64,000 nt of DNA, taken from Membranipora membranacea. Its lineage: Eukaryota; Bryozoa; Gymnolaemata; Cheilostomatida; Membraniporidae. The stretch spans positions 21,328,001-21,392,000 of the forward strand of contig OU612075.1 of NCBI GenBank assembly GCA_914767715.1. Reading direction: 5' to 3'. Below, one piece after another: positions 36,501-49,900 of this stretch; within the stretch, counting starts at the first letter, position 1; every line of letters begins with the position of its first letter. The translations under genes were made by a program, and so were the position numbers. The notes under the pieces were generated by a model. It was not told the DNA's origin, did not search any database, and was given only the letters and a program-made list of their open reading frames with translations.

Positions 36501-36853
36501 ACTAACGCAATGCTATCTTATGTATAGGTGGAGTCCGGATGCCAAACAAGCAAGCTCAAGGAGATACTCAGGCTAAAGATCATCCTAAAATACTAAGTCG
36601 TACAATGTCTACACCATGTGCTGATGTTGTTGATTGGCAGCCACACAATCCATCTATTGTTAGGAACAACCTGGAAGCAAGAAAGTTACTTCAGGCTGAC
36701 CAGATCAGAGATGGGGAACAAATGATGATGAAGACTAACAGTCATGCTCTTGATTTAGAGCTGCAAACATTACATGAGGACCGAGAGCATCTTCTCACTA
36801 TTGATGAGACCGAGGATTACCCGATTGAGTTCACTGCGAGGAACAGCACTTGA
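33558..36853 (+). CDS. Single-pass membrane protein, unrecognised family
   Basis: Four exons (33,558-33,702, 34,205-34,357, 34,873-34,980, 36,528-36,853), all in phase 1, give 243 residues. There is no signal peptide. The N-terminal 64 residues carry three N-glycosylation sequons (N8, N23, N31). One hydrophobic segment spans about residues 65-86 (AVVTISLFATAIGFFIGMM) and is followed at once by KKKKY, so the N-terminus is predicted outside and a 155-residue tail inside. The tail is charged, with an acidic C-terminus (LTIDETEDYPIEF). I chose the ATG at 33,558 because upstream codons in the same frame encode unlikely sequence. N-glycosylated stub, lone helix and basic stop resemble the layout of KCNE potassium-channel subunits, but this protein is longer and I would not assign it. 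Intron 3 carries a 1.24-kb inverted repeat. Confidence 0.7.
34690..34810 (-). mobile_element. tRNA-derived SINE, same family as 1,990-2,196
   Basis: On the minus strand a B box (GGGTTCGAATCC) is followed by a body with GTGTGCTCCGACCTGCCT and CTGAGAGCAAATTGGC, matching the element in block A. The A-box part is degraded. It lies in intron 2 of the membrane-protein gene. Confidence 0.65.
35037..36277. mobile_element. Large fold-back element with nested hairpin and SINE
   Basis: Long inverted arms (about 35,037-35,335 and 35,985-36,277) begin TAGAGACACGGGGG and end CCCCCGTGTCTCTA. They pair along most of their length, for example TTTTTAGC...AAGTGGAT against ATCCACTTCGCTAAAAA. Between them lies a second inverted repeat (35,608-35,690 with 35,703-35,782, sharing ATTGCGCACCACAGAATG) and a tRNA-type SINE. 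The whole 1,241-bp element sits inside intron 3 of the membrane-protein gene, with no coding capacity. Confidence 0.85.
35838..35990 (+). mobile_element. tRNA-derived SINE with TGAAATC tail
   Basis: Head with A-box-like ATCGGTTAGCGCG and B box GGTTCGAGTCC, then a short body (CCAGCCCCCAGCACCCTCGG) and a 3' tail of about three CTGAAAT units. It is inserted within the right half of the fold-back element and is unlike the other SINE family. Confidence 0.65.
36461..36504. repeat. GC-rich dispersed repeat, copy 1
   Basis: GGCCGTCGGGCGGGGGCAAA followed by AGTCTGGGGGGCTCAGAC resembles, inverted, the sequence at 44,553-44,594. It is sharply GC-rich in AT-rich surroundings, near the end of intron 3 of the membrane-protein gene. 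Confidence 0.6.
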
Positions 36854-38663
36854 AACGGTTTCAACCGATATATATGTATATAGGTATTTATTAGCCTCTT
36901 TTTCCAGGCGAGATATATACGCCATTTTGTAATGAGGTAAAGTAATCTTGTGTGTCAGAAAAATAGTAGCTTCAAGTAAGAGATCATTATTGTCAACAGG
37001 AAATTACCAAAGAACTTAACCAAATCTACGGGCGTACAATTAGGTATGATAACTCCCATGTTATTATGTTGAACAAGTAACTGCATTAGTCTGTATGTGA
37101 CTATGCAGCTACAGTTTGATTATCATGACTCATGCTGGCCGATAAAGCGTTAAAATGGCTTGATCATCTATCTTTGCTATCCCCTACGTCACCATGAATT
37201 ATCATTATCATCTTCTATTATTGTAAAAAATACTCAACAACTCTATTGCTGCCTTAGCCCTAAAAACTAACTACACAGGTATAAAACGATATTTCCGAGC
37301 AGATTTTTGAATTAATGCAGAGTAAATCAAGGGGTTAATATGCTTTAAGTATCTGACAATTTTCTACAAGGGCCCATCAAGAATTCAACCTACAATAGCC
37401 AACATTATCCAGCTGAATTTACACTTATTTTGCAAAAGAATTGTGTTAAATTTTCTATCTGTGTCAGTTAAGGTTTTGAGAAACCTTATCTCAAAACAAT
37501 AAACAAGCCTTTGAGATAATGTTCTTTTGTGCTCATCTCTTAATAATAAGATTAGCATCCTTAACTAATACCTACCTAGAATAGATCCCTGTTATGTGTA
37601 GTATCTAAATCGCATCACATCTGTATATATTTTTATATTCAAGAAACGACTGATGAGTCACCAAATATAACTTGAACTATATTAGATGTTTACTGCTTAC
37701 TTATGATCACATAATTATAGCCATATATTTATTACCAACTAGTTGGCCATAGATATCTGTCTACATATACAGATACAAGCTGGTCGAAAGAGTTAGAGTT
37801 AGAGGATGGATGTAAAATATAACTAATGTCATTCCATGCAATTAGACCAATTTTGACTTTAAAACTAATAACTCCAGATTACACATATCGACCGAGGACA
37901 GTTTATGGAGATATGAAACTAACAAAGATAAAATCTCCCATCAATGTGTCACATACATGACAAGTTGGTAGACCCAGAAACCAGGAGGTCTCCGCGGACG
38001 AACTCTTGACCCAGAGTACCACTCTGCGCGTCCCGCAGTGGGGGTGTAATTTTGCCCTTGTTATCATTTATTTTAAGCCAAAATTAGAGCAATCATATTA
38101 TGAAATGCTTAATTTTATCTGATTTTTCAAAATATATCGTTGCACTATATCAGAACGAGGTGAGATAGTATGTTAATAGGCAATTATGTATAGGTATATG
38201 TACTGTGGGGGTAGGAAAACATAGTTTTTCTTGCAACGAGAAGCTTAAAAAGTCTTCTGGGTGAAGGAAGCTGAAAAAAGGGAGGAAAGAGGGAGATAGG
38301 GAGGAGGTGGGAAATACCCCTAAAAACTGGGAGGCTCCCTACCAAAAAGGGAGACTTGTCAGGTATGATGTGTCACAGAAAAATAGGTTCGAACATCCAA
38401 AAGTAGCTACAGAGTTGCCTTCTCTATCATTTCCAGGGTCAACTTGAGTAGCTGTGACAAACGGAAGCATAGTGTGTGTTTTTAACTATTGACAAGGCTG
38501 GATCAACCATAGACACATATCTCATTTCATAACATAGTTGGAACTTGAGCAATATTCTAATAAGCCAGGAATGAAAGTTGGCAAACAGGGAGGGATTATT
38601 AGAAGTACACAGTTAGTAACAATCAGTGGCTGTTCCACCCTTCTCTGATCATCTACAAGCAAT
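36854..38663. other. Intergenic between the membrane-protein gene and GORAB
   Basis: No exon seen. The first part presumably includes the 3' untranslated region of the membrane-protein gene. A purine-rich tract (GGGAGGAAAGAGGGAGATAG) lies near 38,280, and a GC-richer patch around 37,980-38,050. Confidence 0.4.
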
Positions 38664-41600
38664 ATGGATGGCTGGGCTGGTTTCACAGAAGAGGATGTGA
38701 AAAAACTAAACACCTCGTCAACAAGTAAGTTTATTTTAATTCATATGAATTACAGGGTTGATTATTAATTATATGAGTTACATTACTACAGTTAGTTGAA
38801 TCAATGAACTCCCTGAAGAGGCTAGGCGGCTGTTCAGGTCAGGGTACCTGGTAGTGATTTGATGTGCTGATTGTCTGTGCAGAACAGTGTTACTTGACCA
38901 GTGAATAGCCTTAGGTTGGTTTCTCTTACAGTGTCTGAGTTATTGACTGGATAGTTGGGCCATCAAAACACATGATGGAGCCTCATTATTATCAAGGAGT
39001 AACAGTTACTCCGAGTCCTTGTTATTATCATGGCTGTCATTATCAGAGTTAGGGACAGCCTGCTGGTGTTGAAAAAATGATTAAGCGGTTGGGAAGAACA
39101 ACACAACTAATACTTCCTTGGTTAGCTGGGATACAATTGACACAATTGTAGATAGGTGGCCTAGCTTCTTTTAGTTTAAATGATCCTCAGTTATGTGGCT
39201 AAGTTCTACATCACTTACTAGAGGAAAATTTCACAAAGGACCTAAAGCAACAAATTATCTGACTCAACAAGTGTATTGAATTTACTTTGACTTAATTGGT
39301 ACCTACCACTGATTTCATTATAGATAAGCCACAAAGGCGAGCACCACAATCCAAGCCTCGACCACAGAGAGCTGTTCAGCCTATGAAGAAGCAGTCACGA
39401 GATGCTCCTACAGGAAGCTCAGCATCATCTACTGATCTGCCTGCATCAGCCCGACTGTCTCAACCTGCCCCAGCTGTGAGAACTCAGACTAAAGATAACA
39501 ACAGTAGGAAAACTGCTAATCAAGCTGAGCAGGTAAGCATAGTGTCCTCAAAGAGAGGGAGTAAGATGAGCAATCACACGTGAGCCATGTTAAATTACAC
39601 ATGATTGGAATTATTGTCAAGGATGAGATGCAGGATCTTCCTTTTGGCTACATTGACAAAAACCACCGCAAAGCATAATAAAATGTCCTTAGTTTTATTT
39701 TCTTTTAACCATCAAGTCCTTGATACAACACAATGGTCAAATTATTTTCTTTCCTTCTTCAGTCTATGGTGTCAGTGAAAAGTAATTCAGAACAATCTGA
39801 GGAACCAGCACCCGCTGAACATGTCGTACAGCAAGATATTCAGGAGAAACCAGTGACTGAGCCTCAGGTCTCCGCAGCAGTACTGACTGAAGATGATGGG
39901 CGTAGCAGGGACCTCTCAAACTTACAGCAATATCAACAGCAACAGAAAATGATGGAGGAGCTGAACAAAAAGAAGAAAAAGATGCTTGCTGAAGCACTGG
40001 CCCAGAGGTAACTATTAGTTATTTTATGAATTGACGCAGATGACCAATCCTTCCAGCTAAAAGCTTTCTAAACTGTTTCAATGTCATAAACACTCCCATA
40101 TCTAGATATATAATAGTCACAGCATTATTTTATTTCGCTCAAGCGTACCTGTCTTGCATTAAAAGCAAATTATTGCCCTGTTGATAAACATAAGTTATTG
40201 AAAAAAATATAGGAAGTTTACACCCTGTTGCATGTCAGTGTCCGTGCGCATGTATGTAATTATAGCTCTGTAATACCGCTCTCCCACCAATCAGACACTA
40301 AAATCTTATTACTAATCAGTTGTCTCACTCTAATTTGTATATTCAAATGGCCAAAGGTACAGTGTAATTTATAATTTCCACTGTTTAGATGTTTAGAAAA
40401 TAATAAAATTGCTAGCAGAAACAGAAACTTGAGGTGTCATGTTGGCTAAAGATTGCAACCAATTTTTCATCCTGATAATCCTCTACTAATGTCATACCAT
40501 ATGAATTTATGCACAAAAACTTATACTGAGTATCAAACACTTATATAATGTACTGTATTATTGATTTATTTTACGTTTACAGACAAAAGCAGGCCACAAC
40601 AGAAGCTAAGAAGCTGAATGCTATTAAGAAGGAGTTGTCAGTACTGGATCAGATGTTAACTGCAGATGTAAGTGTAATCAGAGACAGGATAGAGGAGGCT
40701 ACTCGAGTGTATACAGATGCAAGGTAAGTATTTATTCTTTTGTGAATATTTGTTTGACAAAATTAATCGGAGACAGTGGGTCCAAGCATCTGCCCATTTT
40801 AAATTGATGGTCTTTACACTATAATAAGATATTGCCCTAGAATATCCATGAATAATTGATAATAAATTTGTCCACTTTCTACATACATACATACATACAT
40901 ACATATGTCAGGACAGTATATCCCTCCCTGCATACATTCAGAGAAAACAATGGGCTTGCAATCGGTAGTTGTCTGTTCTTTACTAAAGAGGGCACAATTT
41001 CATATTGATATGTTCTGGCCACTAACTTGATTACATTTTATAATGATATTTTCACGAACAAACAAAACATTCTAGTCTTACATAGAATGGATCTAGTCTA
41101 AATATTTTCATTGTGAATTCTTTTCTTATCATACAGTAAGCGATATGAGCTGGCTGAGAAAGAGTATATAGATGCGAAGATAAACCTTCATAAGAGGAGT
41201 GAGATGAAGGAACAACTTACCGAGCATCTCTATACAATCATACACCAGAATGAGGTAAGTATAAATAAAACCATATAAAACGGTTTACTATCGATCTATT
41301 AACTGCCTTTGCGAAATGATAAGCACAAGGAGTTGGACATGCACCACCTTGATCAGAAGTTCACAGCGTGTCCGGGCAACTTAGAAAGTATTTGTTTGGC
41401 TGTATTGGATGAGTATATTGAGTAACAAATTAGTTCATACATAAAACCTTAGCATCAAACAAACTATTCGAATACTTTATTTTTCTCCAGTATCATCCAT
41501 TACTAAAATAAATCTTATCTCTCTAGGTTCGGAAAGCTAATAAGCTAGCGGAGTTGATGGACAAATTAAACCTGGCTACGGAAGAAGGCATTGAGACAGA

Positions 41601-41976
41601 CTCTAGTACATTACCAGACCTGCCCAGTTACTCTCTACTCGGTAACCTGCAAACAGTAGGAAGTGGTAACTTAGCTAAACCCACTCCTGTCACACCACCC
41701 ACAACATCTCCACAAACAGATATACCTCAGGCTACTGGAGTCATAACTGAAACATCACCTCAAAATGCGGATAGTCCAACACAACCATTACTCACCGACA
41801 CTACTGAGGGACAGTCAGAGATTGACAAGCCTCAAAATGAAACAGTCAAAGGATCTGAAACTGAAAACACTCAAGTCATGGATAAATCTACTGTCGAAAA
41901 TCCTCCTAAGGTGGAAGAAAACTCTAATCAACAAGCGGATATAGTAAAGTCATCTGATGGTGAAGATCTTAAGTAA
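38664..41976 (+). CDS. GORAB: RAB6-interacting golgin (GORAB orthologue)
   Basis: Six exons (38,664-38,724, 39,324-39,532, 39,763-40,007, 40,583-40,723, 41,137-41,254, 41,527-41,976) join with phases 1, 0, 2, 2, 0 to give 407 residues. The N-terminus [14 protein letters not shown] matches the GWAGFSEEELRRL start of vertebrate GORAB. After a disordered linker, residues about 144-275 form a charged coiled coil with the family's most conserved block: [25 protein letters not shown] and [10 protein letters not shown]. The C-terminal 130 residues are Ser/Thr/Pro-rich and poorly conserved. In vertebrates GORAB is a trans-Golgi coiled-coil protein that binds RAB6 and ARF5 and helps scaffold COPI retrieval. 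Location and partners are inferred here from homology. Length is close to the human protein. Confidence 0.9.
40880..40905. repeat. (CATA)n microsatellite
   Basis: Six tandem CATA units in intron 4 of GORAB. Confidence 0.9.
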
Positions 41977-43915
41977 CATTCTCATTAGTAGTTATCTCCC
42001 GCAGTCTGGTGTCTCATAGTCATTCTCTTTTGTCCAAACTCTCTTATCTCAGATCTTCTATGCATATGTCTCTTGATCTATGTCCATCAGAGGTAAGTCC
42101 TATCTGCATCATTTACAACTTTTCCAGGGTAATTCTCATATCAAAATATCTGCTATTATTAAAAAAAATCTATCATATACCATCAAATGTTCCAACATCA
42201 TGAATTGACCCAGTACCAGAGTGTATTAGCTTAGTAACTCAAGTACGAAGGATCTAACACAATATTCAACATATCTCCATAGTCTTCCTTGCAAAGATGG
42301 TGATAGAAATATTATTACAATTCAATAATTCACTCAACTTTTCATTGCTCAACTCAGTCATGGTGGACTATGCAATCTTAAATCCTAACCGTGTAGTCTG
42401 TCCGTCTCAGACTACAGCAACTTCTTGTTCTCTTCCATGATTCACCCACATGTATCTAGGAATGAAAATGTTGATCTGAGAATTTCAATTTATAGGCAAA
42501 ACTTTTAGAAAATGCAAAAATTTACACAGTATAGCCATTTTTGACTAATACTGTTTTACCAGGAACACTGTTTGCTATGCAAATTTTGCAGTGATGTGTT
42601 TGACACAATTAATTGACTTCTTAACTGTGATAATGAATTATATCTTATTTATTAAGTGTGCTCTCTTCATTTGTATTAAATTTTCATATCAAATTTCTCG
42701 GCCTGTCCGCGTTTTCTTTCAAAATCCTAAAGCTAAGGTGTGAATTGAAGGAAGGAATCACGAAAAGTAAAAAAAGGACTTTAAAATACGATTTATGACT
42801 TCATTCTTCTGCAATTTTTTTTGTATGTATTTCCTCGAAGATCATTTCCTCTTTTAATTACACCAATCAATGAATAGAAAATTTGTGATTGAGGGACATT
42901 TAAACAAACAAAAATGATGAACTCAGTATAGCCAGTTTATTATTTGATTTCTCTGCAACATAGGGCTGAGTTATAACCTCTGCTTCACACTATATTAGGT
43001 GTTAATTCGTAAAGTTCAAATGTTATCTTTCTCACGGACTGCAGTTGATCAATTTTTTGTGATACTAACATATGAGCCAACGTGGAATATTTATGTTGCT
43101 CAATTCATGTCAAGTCAATTTGAGGCAATCAAAGTGTAAAGGTTAAAGTTCATGATAACACATGATAAGCAAAACAAATCACAGCCACAAACATTGATCA
43201 GATTAGTCAGGGCATAGTACACAGTTCACCCACATTCAACAAAGTCAACACTCCTACTGCAGCAGCAGCTAAAGTACTGAAATACTCAGCTGTTTAATCG
43301 GCTGCACAATCAGTTACCAGACCAGCAGAGTCACTATTAGATTATAAGGAGCAGCAGTAACTGGTGTGCTGCCCTATCTATAAGATAGCTGTGACTGTGT
43401 GGCGGTGTGTTGAGCACTGTGTGTAAGGCTGGAGGGAGGATCTGCTGACTTCTCTACGCAATCAGCTGATTAGGTGGGCTAAGTGTTTTAGATGATTATT
43501 ATCTACATCATGACAAATTAGAATGCTAACACTATAATACTTGTTAATTGCCTCTATGGTCAATCACTTCGATAGCCTTGCAAAGTCAGACAGCGCTCCT
43601 ATATTACGGATCATATGAGTGTGGAAAATTGTGATTCACCCTATGGCATTAACTGCTGCTATTCAGTTTCTGGTTAGTACCTTTTTTAATTCTGCTCTTG
43701 CAACCATAAACACTGCTATGCCTTTGCAAACAACCTAAATGATGGCACTTTGATGTCTTTTTTCCAAAAGGTATATTTGGTAATCGATATAACCTGTCTC
43801 TGTCTATAGTCACTGGCATGCTTCGTATTGTATTGACTGCTACGTAAGCATATTCCATGTTTTGCGCGATATAAAGACACTCTCTTTTCCCTTTGTCCAG
43901 TGATTATAGTCAAAG
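41977..43915. other. Intergenic between GORAB and the DUF229 gene
   Basis: AT-rich. It contains the presumed GORAB 3' untranslated region and the DUF229 promoter region. No coding exon or structured element recognised. Confidence 0.45.
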
Positions 43916-46900
43916 ATGGCTCAGAAGCCTTACTGCTGCCGTACGAGAGTGCGGACGATGTTCACTCTCTGTGTAGCTGCCGGGATAATGCTATTCCTGA
44001 TTAATATAATCTCACAGATATGGGATATACCGCCCTCCAGAAGTAACAGGCTGAGTACAGGCGACCTCGCACGACAGGAGCTCATAGGCAAATGGAGGAA
44101 GGTATAAAAGTGTAACCTCTGTAATGCTGGGATTACAGTGATGCTTGAGTGATGCATTGTACCCGTAAACTTAATATAGTAAGCCTATATGATTGTCCCT
44201 GTACACACAGAGCATTAACAGATCAGTTGCCAGCGCTCAACTCCATGACACTGTATCAATTGGGTGCCTAGAAGTTGAGATAAACATGTTCCGATGCTTT
44301 ACTATCAATGAAGCCGTACATCTAGACATGAAAAAATTATGAATGACGGGTATTTTCACTACGATCACCTCATATATGTTTTTCCAGCAACTGTTTGCTG
44401 CTGAAGTTATTTTGAGTCTTGGCATTTCAATTCTATGATGTTTGTTCACTGTAGGAGAGAGGTGCGAAGAAGAGTGCACCACTGATGGAAGGAGTTCAGT
44501 GTAAGGGAAGTCAATGTGCCAAATTCATGGGTGAGTTCATATTTATGTTAGTCTAAGCCCCCCAGACTGTTGCCCACCGTCCAACGGCCCTAGGTTTATG
44601 TATTCACCAGAAGGTCTAATAAACTTCAGATAGATGCTTAGCACTTATCTCTATAAGTAAGTTAGGTTATCATACTTTAATTGTTATCACCGATTTATAT
44701 TGACTTGAGTCTTATCTAGGTTTCACCGGCGGTGTGCTCCTTAGTAACTATAGCAGTGTCACTCTGTCAAAATGGCTTCTTTCGTCAAAGTTAATACCAT
44801 TATGGAAAATTGAGCATGCTTTGGGAAATTTCTGACCATGATGACAATTACTTAATTATGTATTCTCCAAATCTCAAGGCCATAGGTATATAAAATAATG
44901 TAAAATTCCTGTTATGGTGATATCCAGACTCCGCTCGGTCAACTCCATTTGCTGCACATAACTCTAACTGATCCTAAAAAGAGACAAAACATGCTGGTTA
45001 AAATGAAACATTGAAATAACACGTCATCTTCTCGGTATTTGTCATTCCCTGCTGACATACACACCATGTACAGCCAGATGAATAGGGTAACTAGGAGAGA
45101 CTTCTTATATGCCCTGGGCTAGCTGGGCTCACCAATATGCTCGCCTTTATCCGCAACATGGTCCGTAGTTGGCCTATTCCTTTGTCAAATGTGAAAGTTT
45201 AGGGGATGATAACCAGCATCTCATAATGGTCTCTATGAGCTTTGCAGCTATGTCGGGTCAGTGATATCCTGTAAAAGTTGGACCCTGAAAACCACAGGCT
45301 AACTAATGATGCATTATGGGTCTGGTGTAAATACGGTGGCTTGGAAATGAACACTACAACATCATCCTAGATTAGGCTTTAGAGATATCCAATTATCCTA
45401 ACCTCTGATGTCAACAGCAATCGAATATGATTATTGTGTGAGATCTATACTGTGAATTGATAAAAACTTTAATAAACCGTAATTCATTTCCTCTCATCCT
45501 TGTTTTTCCTGACAGGAGTGTTTGGATTAGATGAATCTAGTAAGGGTAACAATGGTGATACTATGCAGCATTGTAAGCACCCTCTGTTCCTACCCGAGAA
45601 CGATACAATAAGCGATGCCTTTTACTCAATACCCCCACTGAACTGTCGGAAGCCAGGCTGGAAATGTGGCTATAGGTAAGAAGCAAAGGTTGGGTACCAC
45701 ACATTATCATCACATGATATTATTATTAAGATTTGTAAGATTTATAAAATAAGCAGCCAAACAAATTTGATCGAAATCAAGTATATCAACAAATTTGATT
45801 GTCTTAGATTTATTTTAAAAAACCGTACATCTGTTTGTTAGGACAGCACTATGCCTGCAAACCAAAATCTACATAATATTTTCCACTAAACGCAGAAGTC
45901 AGTTTCAGCTCTTTATAAATATTCTTCATAGGACCTGCAAAACCAGGCTAGTTAGTGCCTTACAAAATGTTTTCTTTAGTTTTGAGCTGTCAACCTATTT
46001 GTAGTTATTTTTCTTCAAAATAATAGATATTGGACCTGCATAGCAATGCCTTTTTTGGGTGCAAACATACATTCAAAGTGAAGGTGACTAGCATTATTAT
46101 GGAATTTAGAGATTAAATATTCAAATATGGCTTTTGTAAGGTACGTTGTATAGGTCGAAAAAAACAATAAATGTACCCATGGTGTAAGATCGTTATACTG
46201 CATGTGTGTAATTCCTCTTCTGTTTTTAGCTCTGGTAAGATACACATCGCCGAGGGATATTCATGTATGTTATCCTCTATAGAGAGGTTAGAAGGAGATG
46301 ATAGTGGCGTGGGGTATACTCATGATATGCTTATCAGAGAGTCATCAATACTTACTCAGGATGCTAAGGGAGATAACTTCAGACTGGCCTGCGTCACTGA
46401 TCAGAAACTCGGAAAGTTCAGCGGTTCTAACGTAAGTTTTCACATCATTTGTGTGAATTGAAAACACAACTCCAAATTATAAAAATGATATTATTGGGCA
46501 CAGTAACTCGCCTATTGTGCTTACAAATATTCCAACTAATTCCAAAATTTGAAGCGATGTGCCCTGAAGCCAGAAGATACTGAATACTGGAATAGATTTG
46601 GATCGCAGATTGAACTTGGAAGCCTGCGAAGCAGACACCCGACCTGTGAAGCAGACACCCGACCTGTGAAGCAGACACCCGAACCCCAAAAAATAGTGAC
46701 TATTATCCACTACCAGGGCTGGCTGTGGCCCTGTGGCCTTTCATTTAGGAATTTGGAATTCAACCACATATATTGTAACACATCTTGGAATGTGCAATCA
46801 ATTTAGTTTGGTGAGCAATTCACATATGAATTAAGCTTATTACCCTTTACACATGCATGCCTCCAGTAAAGCGTCACACATAGAGTAGACACATGGAGTA

Positions 46901-49900
46901 AACACATCAACTGTTTTTGTGCAGCACATGGAGCAGATGAAAAGTGCGATAAAAGATCCTGCTCAGATAGACGAGGAGCATTTCTTCACTCACCTGTCAC
47001 AGTATCCAGACGGTAAACCTGAGCTTACCTGTGAAGAGGGGAGATGTCTGCCATATAATATCCTTATATTAGGTAAGTGAGTGTCACCTTCAGTGGTAAG
47101 CTATACGGTGGTTTAACAATTAACGTTGATTGATAGTATTGAAACCTATACTGTTTAATCAGGTATCTACACTCCGGCATTTTATGGGTCCTGAACCACC
47201 TTGGCTCTCTTTATAAACTAATGTATTGACTTCCCTAGTCACTATGATCAGGTATCCCTGTGTATTACTCTAACACTCTATTATTGATAGTAGTGCCTCT
47301 CAGCTCACCCGAAATAGACTGTGTTTTACATTGTGGGTGTGGCAGATTCTACTGAACATTCTCAACACCCACACTCATTGCTATGCACCTACACATTGAT
47401 TGTAAACGTCACTAGATTTTGTGGTGATCATGAATCAAATATTAGGAGTTGTCTTGTAATTTATGTTGAGAAGACAACTCACCCCTCTGATGTTGAATTG
47501 CCCTAAAATAACAAATGAGTTATTAAAGAATGACTTATTTAATATTAATATTAGTTTTTAAATATAGGTGGTTTATGTTTTTATGAGCATAACTCCACTC
47601 CACCAATGATTTGCAATGTTTAGCTTGATATATGATATATAAAATTATGACACTTGCAAAAAAACAGCTCAGAAGAAGAATAACACTCTTTTCCTTACCA
47701 ATAAAACATAACAAAACAACATTTTGCTTTCTCATGCAGGTATTGGATCACTTTCTCAGATGTCATTCAGAAGACTTTTACCAAAATCACATGACTATTT
47801 TAAGAGCACACTGCAGAGTCTTGAGTTTGAGGGATATAATGTAGTGGGGCAAGGGTCCAGTGGTGCTCTTCTACCTTTACTGACCGGTAAGTGGGCGTTA
47901 CTCCCATACATATCTCGTATCTTGTGCATATCTCGTATCTCAGTACATATTATCTTGTATCTCAGTACATTTAGAGCAAGCTTTTACTAGGTTATACACT
48001 TTGGTTAGTTTCTACTGTAGTGTTTTTCTACTGGATCCACTGATCCTTTTTGAACAGGTGAGAGTGTGATCATTTTAATCAATTATTCTTTCAACAATTC
48101 TGGCATTGAGCTCCTTTAATGAACGTCTTAACTCCACACTGTACAGGATCACCATGTCATATGTACTTTAATATTTAATGTTTTACAGGTTTAGATGAGG
48201 AGAATCAGGCAGAAACAAGACAGAATCATCAGAAGAGTCACTTCGTCGACAAGTAAGTCGTTCAGTTCAGATAGAATTATGTGTTACATAGAGTTTGATG
48301 GAATGGCAGTTATAGAGGGAAAATAATGGGCAATTTTGGCACTTTTTATTGCTGGTATCCAATGTCTTAATTATTTGACTGTCATCAATCACTTCGTAGT
48401 AGAATCATGTGATTTTAAACTAGAATGTTTTTGGGCATTTTGTTTTAGAATTTATGTAATTTAAATCCTTTGTTAGATCAACATGTCACTGTGATATATA
48501 TCACAATGTTCTCATTATAAGATGCTAATTCAATTTTCTCTATTTATGTACTTTTATGACCTGCCAAGAGGAAACTCCAATATACTTTGAAACATGCGAG
48601 GCATGGCAGGGATATTTAATACCAGTGTTATTGTTATTGTCATGAGGATATTTTGGCTAGGTTGCAAACATAAACAAAAATACTAGCTGTGCAGTTGAGC
48701 CAAATATACTCGAGCTAAAATATATGCTGTCAGTGAGTTTACTTATTTTACAGATTGGATTTGTTGTGGAATCAGTATGATAATCACGGCTATATGACGT
48801 TATACGCTGAGGACCACCCGACTACTAACACATTCAATGAGAGGTTCCAAGGCTTTGAGATGCCACCCACAGCTCATTATATGAGACCTTTCTGGTTAGC
48901 AGCTGAGCACAGCAAGAAATCACACTGCTTGGGTATGACTAACACACGTAACCAGATGCTGAGATTTTTTATAGAATGGGATCATGATATATCCTGACAT
49001 ATTGGTTGAGCAATGCAGGGTGTTAGGTTATATGAACTATCTGCATTGGGAAGAGCATTTTCTGGTTTTATTTTTCATTCGGACAACTTCACAAAAAAAT
49101 TGTAACCTTTCAAAAAGGCAACATTGGATAGTAAGTAAAAGAAAATTTAGCTTGTCAACCTCTGTATACAACCTCCCTACCTGTTGTGAGAAGCTGACTA
49201 TTTGTTAATTGCAGGCGATAAACCTCAACATCAATATATGTTAGACTACCTGCTGCAGTTTCATTCAGCCTATGCACATGAGAGAAGGTTTGCCCTGGCT
49301 ATGCTGAAGGACCTAACAGAGACGGATGTTATGTCAGCTCGTCACTTGGACGGTGATCTGCTGAGCTTCATGAAGAATATGAGTTCTTATCTCGATGATA
49401 CTATCGTTATACTTATGAGCGACCACGGGGTGCTGCCTAAAAAGGTGAGTCACAGATCGAAGTAACACTTAGAGTTCTTAGATTGTAGTAACTGTCATTT
49501 ACCTTACTCATAATAACTGGAAATTATTAAATGTTCCTACGAAAAACCCTGAGCTAAGATTGTCCTTATTGAAGTTGTCTTTCCTCATTGTTAATGGTCC
49601 ACTTGGGAGGGTTTCGATATGAGGAAAATAATAGTTGTAAACATAGACATTATTATTGGAGGGAATACTTAGAAACACTGCAGATGCTTAATAATGATAT
49701 GATGCAAACTTTGGTATATAACTCCTAGCATCTGTTCTGCTTGGAGGACAAAGATAGAGAAACCTGAGAGTTGATATCATGCAGTGTTTGCATAATGCTG
49801 CAGTGTGCAGATGATTAAATTATTACCAATGTCATATTTACTTGATGCAATCTAATAGCAATATTGATTTACCAAAGCTTTGAACCGCATAGTACTGGCA

